Source: Hemileia vastatrix (taxonomy: Eukaryota > Basidiomycota > Pucciniomycetes > Pucciniales > Zaghouaniaceae). From it: 64,000 nucleotides of DNA. The stretch covers positions 21,170,501 to 21,234,500 of the forward strand of contig JASXTE010000005.1 of the NCBI GenBank assembly GCA_030280995.1, read 5' to 3'. Shown here in pieces: positions 30,795 through 40,371 of this stretch. The notes under the pieces were generated by a model. The model ran no database searches. It was not told the DNA's origin and saw nothing but the letters and a program-made list of their open reading frames with translations. The position numbers were made by a program, and so were the translations under genes. Each line of letters begins with the position of its first letter. Within the stretch, counting starts at the first letter, position 1.

Positions 30795-31980
30795 TTATAT
30801 ATCTAGATTTTTTAGATTTGTCTTAACATTAGATAAATAATACTTTGCTGATTCTATTTCTTCCTCTATTAAGTCATCTCTTTTCAAAAAAACTCTCAAA
30901 GCACTAATCAAATATTCTAACCTAAATTTTTCTTTTTTAATTTCTAAGTATTCTGAAATATCAATATCAAAAACATTAAGCTTTTCTATAGCATGAAAAA
31001 GTCTAGTGCTGATTTGAATAGAAGAACCTATCCTAGTGAAGCCAGGAATTTCATGACATCTTGAGGTGAAATGCCTTAGTTGATTGGCAGGCCATAATGT
31101 CACTGTTATTCCATTAGTTGCTTCAAAGTTGATTTTACTTTGAATTTTGGGAAACATAAGTTCTCCACCTATTTGTCGTGGTTGGGTCTTATCATACTTC
31201 ATATGAATGGTGTTTTTTTCTGTATCTTTAGGAAAAAATATTCCTAAAGTATACTCACTTGCATCCTTACTGAGATGAACCTCATTAGAGAACCCATTAC
31301 CATTCCCTCCAGATGTCCAAGTTAAATTACTAGCAAACGGTACACCCTCTTCTTCACTAGAAACTTTTGAAAATCCAGGAATACCAAGTTTTGCGCAAAG
31401 ATTAGTTGCCTCATTGTACTTTACATATGATATTTTTTTAAAAAAATATTCAAAGTAGATTTCAATCCTCTTCATTCATTTTTTATATTCATCCGTTTTT
31501 ACAATATCATCAGTGAATTCATCTGCAAGGAAAAGCATTCAAAAATTCAGTATTTAAATTAAAAAAAGTGATACTTACGAATATGTAAAGATTTCTTTCT
31601 ATCTAAAATAAAGCCACCACCAAACATTTTTCCAAAACCACCAGCTCTTTGATGATAACCATTATTTTTAATTTCATGTTCGCAGTAAGAAAGATCCTTA
31701 ATGCATCGCACCGTAGCTTCTAACATATCTAGTTCTTTGAGCTCATGAATTTCAAAAGTCTGCACAAGAACATTAGGTATTAAGACACCTTTTGGTTTAT
31801 AAATACTACATCCAGGAAAAAAATTGTAATAATTATTGCAATCTGTCATATTATTTGCATAAGATCGTGCATAGAAATGTGGCTTCTTCCCGTTTGTATC
31901 CATTCCAAGAGCGTTTACAAGTTTCATTCCAGTAGCAATGTCTTTCGCCCACCTATTGTTAGAGTTCTTCCCTGGCCGTT
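30795..31980 (-). pseudogene. Tet-like 2OG-Fe(II) oxygenase cargo gene
   Basis: Two exons on the minus strand (about 31927 or further upstream to 31579, then about 31526-30795) with a GTAAGT donor and TTGCAG acceptor. The order of blocks GFGKMFGGGFI, NLTWTSGGNGNGFSNEVHLSKDASEYTLGIFFP, GGELMFPKIQSKI and LWPANQLRHFT follows the Tet-like 2OG-Fe(II) oxygenase family expanded in rusts, where H-x-D and a distal His bind iron. Here the H-x-D position reads HLS, so the metal Asp seems lost, while the distal H of LRHF is present. A TGA just before MKRIEIYFEYFF (about 31476) breaks the frame, and an extra A in a 10-A run near 31980 shifts an upstream ATG out of frame. Related enzymes oxidise methylated bases; activity of this copy is unlikely. 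Confidence 0.6.
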
Positions 31981-33750
31981 TTTTTTTTCAAATCGTTACT
32001 CATTGATGGTTCAATCCTATGAGAATTCAATTTTGATTTAAAATAGAAAAAAATCAAAAAATTAGAAAATAGTAACATAATTTCAATTATCAGTCAATGA
32101 TACCTTTAACTTTATCATATCTTCAATATTAGAAATACAAAAGTTAGCATATCTACATATTAGTAAATTTATATACTTTTTCTTTATTTCAAATATTAAG
32201 AAAGCGTTTCAAAGGTATACTTTATTAAATTATACATATAAAGAGTATAGCTTTATCCTGTATGCATTCAGCAAGTACGAGATTTGGCTCTACACTTAAT
32301 ATTAATAATATAATGAAAGTATAACTCCAATAAACTAGTAATATTAAAAAATTTACGGAATTATGATATCCACATATATAAAATGAAAAATCTTGCTCTG
32401 ATCAATATATTGACTTAGAAAGTTATACTTCAATAAATTATTAATTTTTAAATTGTAGCATTGTCCTGTATGCTTTCAGCAAGTACGAGACTTTGAAACA
32501 ACTTAAAAATCAATAAATTAAAGGTAAAGTACAAACAATCTAATTATTATTATGAAAAGCAAAACATTATCCTGTATGCTTTCAGCAAGTACGAGATGAT
32601 GTTTTACTTTTCATATTAATAATATAATGGTTGAGAAAGTATTAAAGAAATATAGAAAAATGATAAGCAAAACATGAACTTACATGTCTATAAAATCTTC
32701 TTCCATTTGTAGCTGATTGATCAAAATTAATTATAAAGTTTATTTTATAATCACTGTTTTAAAAAATAAATGGTTAGATAAATAAATTGAACATTTTTGA
32801 TAAGGAATAAAGAAAAGTAAATTGACAAACAAATAAAAAAACTTTAAGTTAACTGAAAAAGAATTATTTTATAATGAATCGAAAGGGTACAGTAAAAGAT
32901 ACCATAAAAATAAATTCAGAATTAGAATCATTAGATTAACTTGTCAAAAGTGTAAAAAAGTGTAACAAACCAAAATGATATGAAATGCAATAGCAAGAAA
33001 AATTTGCTTACCAGTAATCAGATAAGGTCAAGAAAATAGTACCAATAATTCAAAATGATAAAGCAAAAATATGATTGATAATTTTTGAAAAAGGTAAGTG
33101 AGAAAGAGAAAGGAAAAATAAATTGGGTGGTAAACAGATGTATATATCATGAATTTTCACTGATCACATTTTCAAAAAAATGCAGCTCTCCAAGTCATAT
33201 GATAAACTTCATCTAAATTCCAAGAATGATGTTGCCAAGGCACTGTACACAGCATGATCATTTTTTCCTATGCATATACTAATTCCAGCTAGAATTTACT
33301 TGGCTGCATGTTGTACAGATGCACATTTGTGGAACACTGAATTTCACATCTAAAAAAAATTGACGCCACATAATTCTAGCTACCATGTTTCACGTAGCTA
33401 AAAAACATACACTCATCACATTTAAATTTACATTGCGCCAAAATTAATTCATTTTTGAATTTTTTTAAAGGAAACTATAATGTGCACCACCTATTTCTAA
33501 AATATGAACCTCCGCACCATATTAAATTGGGAGACTTTTAATTATGCAATTTTTTTGCCGTGACCTTTTTCCTGATCTTACTTGGTTCAAAATATTGAAA
33601 CATGGCCAATGTTGATGAAAGAAACATTTGATTTTGTTTCTATGTGTAACAATGGAAGGCTGTTTCTTACTGGCTGAAGAGTGTTGTATATTTTATTTGA
33701 ACAAATTTTTATTTTTTTATGTATTTTATTTAAAAAATTTACTTTTTATT
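31981..33750. other. AT-rich region upstream of the oxygenase
   Basis: No further gene seen. Contains three copies of a conserved 30-bp motif (32253-32596) and otherwise irregular AT-rich sequence. Confidence 0.4.
32253..32596 (+). repeat. Three direct repeats of a 30-bp motif at about 105-bp multiples
   Basis: Copies at 32253-32282, 32461-32490 and 32567-32596 share CCTGTATGC[A/T]TTCAGCAAG plus TACGAGA. The start-to-start distances are 208 and 106 bp, that is about two units and one unit. The core is itself an imperfect inverted repeat (GTATGC ... GCAAGTAC). They lie upstream of the minus-strand oxygenase gene, so promoter elements are possible. Confidence 0.8.
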
Positions 33751-34490
33751 GCAGCCAGATTTATACTGGCTGCTTTTTAGAAACCTTAATTTATGACCCA
33801 AGCCTTTGAAATTGGCTTGGGTCCCTTACATTGCAATTTAGTACTTCCAGCCAGGGGAAACCTGGCTGGAAGTGTCTCTTTCAAGCAATCGAAGTCGCTA
33901 AAAGCGACTTCGATTGCTTGCTGTAATGTTTGCCACCCTCCCAGCTAATTTACTAGGCTGGGAGGTGGCCAAAGCAGTGTGCAACGCGCGTTGCACAATC
34001 GCTACCATATTTCATGCAGCTGATATCAAGTCAGCTGCATGAGATATGCGCAGCATGTGCAATGCGTGCTGCATGCAGCAGAAACGCGTGTTGCATGCAG
34101 CCTGCATTGCTGCTGCATGCAACGTGCATTTCTGCTGCATGCAATGCGCATTACTTGCAGCAGCGATGCGTGTTGCATGTGCTGCATGCAGTGCATTGCA
34201 CAGCCAGTTTTTTTCTGGCTGTGCAATGCACACAGAGAAACCAAAGTCCCTGCAAGGTACTTTGGTCTCTAAAATGGAAGCGACTTTCCCTACCAGGTGC
34301 AATCTGGTGGGAAAGTGAGAGAAACGTTAGACCGAAGTTGTTTGAAAGCAACTTCGGTCTTAAAAACATTAAAAATCATAAAAAAAAATGAGAAATGTAG
34401 AAAAAAAAAATTAAAAATAAAAATGTGAGTATAAGAAAAAAAATAAGTTCTAGTGATACCAAAAATCCAAGCCAATTTCATTTGGCTTGG
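33751..34490. repeat. Cluster of 13 different hairpins
   Basis: Consecutive inverted repeats with different arms and short loops. Clear ones: 33751-33773, 33795-33823, 33843-33873 (13-bp perfect stem), 33882-33920 (18-bp perfect stem, 3-base loop), 33932-33969, 33979-33996 (18-bp palindrome), 34013-34041, 34071-34142 (about 31-bp imperfect stem built of TGCATGCAG units), 34191-34231 (17-bp perfect stem, T7 loop), 34234-34270, 34283-34316, 34329-34360 and 34467-34490. The block is GC-rich compared with the AT-rich DNA on both sides. Open frames across it are by-products of the TGCATGCAG composition. Confidence 0.9.
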
Positions 34491-36644
34491 TTATTTAATA
34501 ATTATTTTTTAATACATTAAATTTAAAATTCAAACACCATAAAATATATGAATTTTTTTTATATGAATATTATAAATTTAATCTACCTCTTTCTCATAAT
34601 TATATTTATAATTTTGTTTTTTTAATTTTTGACATTTAAGTTTATTTTTTGGAAATACAAAATTAAATTTTCAACTAAATTTTTAGTAAGGTAAAATAAA
34701 TTATAAATTTGTCATTTTGTAATTGAATAATGAAAAAAAATTTAAATTTATTTAAAAAATATTTTTGTTAGAAGAATACAAATATTTTAAGGGTAGAAAT
34801 ATGGTGCAAATTGTAAGTAAAAAAAATTAAATTTTTTTTTGTGAGGGGTTATTTCTATTTTTAAAAATATTTTTCAAAAACATTCATTAAATACTGAATT
34901 AAGTTACTTTGAAACTCAAATTTTTTGTAAAATAATTAAAAATGAAATAATAATATTGTTGTATTTGATATAAAATTTTAATTGGTAATATTAATGTCTC
35001 TTTAAGTAAATTTGAAAATCATTTAAAAAGACCATGTTGATAAGTACTTCATTTTTGATATACAATGGTTATATATATATCTTATATATATTTCTTGAGT
35101 GTTATTTTTATATACATTCAATAAAATTTGTAATATAAAATGCCATTTAATAATTAATTAATGTTCAACTTAGTTATAACAACTTCATATTTAATACCAG
35201 CCACTAGTATTTACTTTTTAATTTAAAACTCCAATATAATATGAGAGTATCCTTATTTTGTCTGTATGTAATGAACAACAATAACAGACCATAAATGAGT
35301 GGGTAATTAATTACAATAAATAGTTGAAGAATAACCTATAAGAAATGATAAGTTTATCAAAAAGAGTACATTAAAAAAATATACTTTTGAATTTTTTTTG
35401 ATATAATTTGGGTAGTTAAATGAAAATTTAAATTATCAGACATCAAAATGGATAAAATCTAAAAGTAGTGTTTATATAATAAGCCTCATATAAAAAAAGG
35501 ATAAAAAATCTACTATGTAACTAAATTATTAAATATTAAGGTATTATTAAAATTATTGAAAAACTTATTTTACAGTTATAATGAAATCTAAATGTGAAAA
35601 TAATTGTGGGATAATAGTAAGACTATGTGGAAACACTTTAATTTATACATACTTTCAACTATGTTCAGATAAAAAAATTGTTAAAATTGTATAATAACAT
35701 CTAGTTAATAGTGATGCAATTTTATTTAGATCAAGAATAAATTTTTCTGAGGAAAAACTAATTAAATTGAGATATGGCCATCTCCTTTCAAGAGATAGAA
35801 TAATAATAAAAATTTAAAAAATTATAATAAGTATTCTTAATCACCATTTTTGAAAAGTCTCTAGTAAAATTCATTATAATATATCATTCATTGATTACAT
35901 TATATGGAGTTTCATCTTGAAGTAGTGATGTGCAGCTTTGAACTTATGTTATGAAAAACAAAAAAGTTAAAAAATATATAGTTATACTAATGAAAAAGCC
36001 AAAAATAAAAATACTATTATAAATTAAAAAAATAAAACTACATAAATTTTATTCTGCTCTAATGATGGAAGGGTACTATGTATGAATTTCCACATGTTAA
36101 ATCCAAACCTGCTTTAAGGCTAGTTTACAGGTAGAGCTATTAAGTTTCCTTAAATTCTAAAAATAACTTATGCATTTTACTAATTATTTTTTTCTTGTTT
36201 TCTTTCCAAAGTTGTTAGAGTTGCTTAATTAATACTGTTATCTTGATTGTAAGATATATAATTTTTTTTGAATACATGATTTATTGTTTCAAAAATTATA
36301 TTATAAATTTAAATCATTTATTTCATTTTCTAAAGCTTCATTGTCAAAGACACAACTCCATTTTCTATTACTTAACAAATATATAAAATGTGATAGTAAA
36401 ATTTGAGGAATTTTCTTTTTGAGAGGGTCAAACTATATTGTGAAGATTTTTATCTAGAAATTCTTGTACTCTAAAACCAAATAATTTTCTCCCTTAAGTA
36501 AGCCATTTCAAAAATATGAGAATATAAACAAGAATATTAACTTATCTTATTTTTATTTTCTTTACTGAAAGTTTTAGTTCAATCCCTTTTTTTATATGAC
36601 ATTAGTATAAAAACATGGTTAAATGCTACTATATAATTAATTTT

Positions 36645-36683
<39 letters not shown>

Positions 36684-39600
36684 TTAGAAGGTCATCTTTT
36701 TTTATTTACTTGAATAAATGGCTCAATTATAATACCCAACACTTATTAATGTTTCCCAAACTCAATAACAAATTTCTCATATGAAATATTAGCTTCTAAT
36801 ATAAGAAGTTTATCTATAGATGATATTCAACATGTGATTTTACTTTTTAGATTCAGCTAAAATTAAACAAAAGGAGAAATCATGCATATGTGTATAAATG
36901 GTAACCATATGTTACTTAGAGGATTGTGAAATTCACTCATCAGAATGGTTTAAGTATTAAAATAAATTGAGGTCATTATTTTCTAGTATTTGAAACTAAT
37001 TAGGAAATTATTCTAAAAATATATTTTAATGTGTATCATGTTTAAAAAGTTGGAAATATGATTTTTGAAAATTGTGAGTTTCTTATGAGATACCAAGCTT
37101 TAGTTTACATTGTTTCAAGTAGAATAGAATTTTAGTATTAGAAATTGAAAGCAATGTACCATTATCAGATTTTAACTGTGTTCTACTTATAGAATGATTA
37201 AATAACATTAAACATTATTTAAATCAAAAAGGTTTAAAAGATATTTAGAATTTTACCAAATTTCACCATTTATTAATCTTTGATTTGAAAACAAACTATG
37301 ATGTACACTCACTAGAAATAAGCAATCCCAATTTTAACATAATTTATCAATCCAAAAATAATGAGTCAATTAACATGAAAATATATATTATTTCAAAACC
37401 AATTCTCTAGATTTAAAATATGATGCTTTAATGAAAAATTATTACAAAACTTTAATGCAATGAAGTCTCTTAAAAAATTCAAAAATAGAATATTAAAACA
37501 AGTAATTTCTGCAAAAAAAACTACTAACTATTGTAGATAAAGCATAAAAATAAGTCATATTTTTTAAAAAAATGATCTAACAATATTTATTTTTGTTAAA
37601 AAAATCAAAACATTGTTAAGTTTGCTTGTTATAATAATGTTAAAATCCACTAAACATTATCTAAAGGTGGTAAAATATGTTAAAAATAAGTTGAATTTTA
37701 TGAGATAAAAATCAACAATTTTGTATCATTTCCTGTTGTGCTATGACTTTATTCCACCCTTTTTATCTGATTCTTCCAGTATTACTTTGCTATGATCACT
37801 AGTTTTCAAGTTAAAATTTACAAATGTTCATTATACTTGATAATATGAAAAATAACTCAAACTTTTATAACTACAAAATAAGATTTTGTAACTCCTTCTT
37901 TCAATCAATATTTGAAGAAATTTTTAGTTTATTTGAGTAATGATTTTAAGAATAACAAAAAATTTGAAATTCACAAGGAATTATTTCCAGAGACTATAAT
38001 TATTTACTTGTGTAATGCATGAGCTACTTATCAATGATGTAAAACATCAGAAAAGTAAGTTATAGTTATAAATCTACAGATTATACTGTTTCTGGTATAT
38101 ATATCTTCAATAAATCTTTTAAACTTATCTTAGCCTACATACCACACAATAGAAAATCATTATATTAAAAAAGGAAAAAATTCTATGATAATATCATAAA
38201 GAATGATAACCATGGATTAATATTCCATAAAAATGGTTAATAATATTTTAAGAGAACCTAAATCAGTATTCTTTCATCAAAATATATCCTTTTTGTCTTT
38301 GTAATTTATTCCAAACAAATTTTTTGAAAGTTGAATCTATATATCTAATGCCAAAACCACTATTAAGTTCCCTCTTAGACTTTTTAAGAAATTATATATA
38401 TATATATATGTATACATATATATTATTTATCAAAAATTGAAATAAAGAATAAAAACATAATTTTATTTACCTTTAATTATTTAAATATAGAGTATTTTCA
38501 GAATGCATTGTGGTTACTTGTGAAGGTTAGAAGATTTGAAGTTGGATTTATGAGTTTTTAGAAGGGCAAATATTGTAAAATTCTTTCATAAATATTTATT
38601 TCATAGTTTCAAATGTTGAAATCTACAAACTAATGGGATTTAAAATTATATTGAGATTTAAAATCTGTTTTCTACTCAAGTAAAATAAAATAAAATGATG
38701 ATATCAAAATTGAAATTAAGTTTAAACTTTTGATATGCTCTATCTTCAATTTTATTGATAGTGCATCAAAAATTTAATAATATTTTTTTCCTTCATCACT
38801 TTTTACATAAAAGATAGTTTTATCATTTTATGAATTAAAGATTGCTTATATAAATTTAACATCTATGTCAACTGTTTATGACTATTAATCTATATAATAA
38901 ATTTTTTAGAAGAAAAAATAACATCAGTATATACTGACTTTGAAATTATTCAATTTAAAATAGTTTACAGGTAGATAATGAAGGGTGATTTCATTTTTGA
39001 ATATGAATTATAGAAGTCTTATTTTGTCAATTTTAATTCTTTTTGAGCTCAAATGTATCCACTGCAACTTATGTAAGAATAAAAATTATTTTTATTGAAA
39101 TTTACATGAGAAAGTATGCCTATTATTCAAAATCAAACTTGCTCTAATGGTGTTTTTCAATCATTATTTCCATTCATAACAATAAAAAACATTTCAATTT
39201 GCTGATGTTTTAGTTTTTGATATCCCCAAGTTTATATCTCAGGTGTACTATTCACAAAATTATTAAAAATATAATTTTCGAAATACATGATAAACTTGAA
39301 AGTGAGGGGGCATTAAATTTTTAAAAATGAATTCTAAATTCAGGATGGATAGTATTTTTTCTATTTTCACAAATGAACATTTTTTTGTTTCAATTAATCC
39401 AGAAAGAAAATTTTGTTGTAAGCATATTATATTATATTTATTATAATTTTAAATACTATATTTTCAAGATTTGTGTTTAATATTTCCTGTGAAAGTTAAT
39501 GTTAATGTGAATTTAAAGTAAGCTTGAAGAAATTTAATCAATAGGCATATTGGATATTTAAAATAATATTTTGCTCCAATCTTGAATCATCCTGGGCTAA

Positions 39601-40328
39601 AAAATATCCCAAATAAGGTTTTTGTGGGTCAATTTGGATTTAAGTAGGATTAAGTGAGGTTTAATAAAGGACAGATAAAAGGCTAAATTCATTACTAGTG
39701 ACTTTTTTCTCAAAATAGTTATAAAATATGTATCATTCTGGAATCAAGCTTCAATAAAGTTGAATTGAAACAGAGATAATTTCTAGCAGCACAACACCAT
39801 ATTTACAAAGGTGTAAAATACCTCAAATATTACTCATAATATAGGAAGGCAAGGAATCTACAAAATTCACATTTCAAACGAGGATTTATATTTTGAATTT
39901 GAAATTGAGAAATGGAATATTATTTTCCAATTTAAATATCTATTAGTCATTTTACCAAAAGTTTTCAGTAATCAGATTGAATTTTGATGGTATTTTGTTG
40001 TAGATTAATCATTTTGATGAGACATTTACTCAAAATTACTGGTTTCGTTTCTAATATTCCATGTGAAATTCATTACGAATCTTTTTGAAAGTGAATAGTT
40101 GACATATTGGATATGCAAAAGCTTATGTTAGATCAAAGTGAGATCAAAGGGAGTTTAACTGATGATCAAATTAGGATTTTACAAGATCAAACGGTGATCA
40201 ATGTAGGTTCATCTTGAGCTCAATTTGTGACAAATCTCTGACTAAATGTAAGGCCAAACAATTTCCTACATGGTGATGATGTGTGCATAATTCAAGCATA
40301 GATTTGTGGCTCAACGGAGTTCAAGCAA
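34491..40328. other. Gene-free right arm of the giant transposon
   Basis: About 5.8 kb without a protein-like frame, very AT-rich and visibly poor in CG dinucleotides. Contains (AT)n tracts at about 36648-36676 and 38393-38421. Near the right end, 40125-40205, GATCAA occurs five times in 80 bp, which could be subterminal binding sites. I see nothing else that is organised. Confidence 0.6.
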
Positions 40329-40368
40329 GGGGTATTGCTAGCAATACCCCCCCATTTTTTCTGTGGTG
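40329..40368 (-). repeat. Right terminal inverted repeat of the giant transposon
   Basis: Reverse complement begins CACCACAGAAAA and continues through a G run to the same 22-bp palindrome (40329-40350) as the left end. TAT follows at 40369-40371. Confidence 0.9.
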
Positions 40369-40371
40369 TAT
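40369..40371. other. Target site duplication TAT, right copy
   Basis: Matches 784-786; the Gypsy-2 sequence continues immediately after it. Confidence 0.85.

Larger units (their letters stand above)
787..40368. mobile_element. Giant CACTA-like DNA transposon carrying cargo genes
   Basis: The ends are inverted repeats of about 40 bp. Both begin CACCACAGAAAA, continue with a run of G and then a 22-bp palindrome whose core is GGGTATTGCTAGCAATACCC; they differ by two mismatches and one indel. TAT flanks both ends. Joining the two flanks across one TAT restores the Gypsy-2 protease frame and its similarity to Gypsy-1 (MGIRIMGDD versus MGISLEITGED). The only transposase seen inside is a Tnp2-type enzyme, which fits a CACTA superfamily element by its CAC ends and 3-bp duplication. 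Total span is 39.6 kb; without the nested Gypsy-1 it is about 26.9 kb. Cargo: SNF2 helicase, two partner paralogues, an unknown multi-exon gene, a Tet-like oxygenase, a palindrome array and a hairpin cluster. Confidence 0.88.

Noticed and set aside
30795..31475. Intact oxygenase gene starting at MKRIEIYF
   Set aside because: The conserved frame continues upstream through a TGA into a second exon, so the ATG after the stop is internal.
34014..34391. Open frames in several frames across the hairpin cluster (Cys/His/Ala/Met-rich)
   Set aside because: They arise from TGCATGCAG-type repeats in both strands; the residues are periodic and overlap in all frames.
33751..34490. Rho-independent terminators
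   Set aside because: The locus is eukaryotic and the hairpins lack a consistent T tail.
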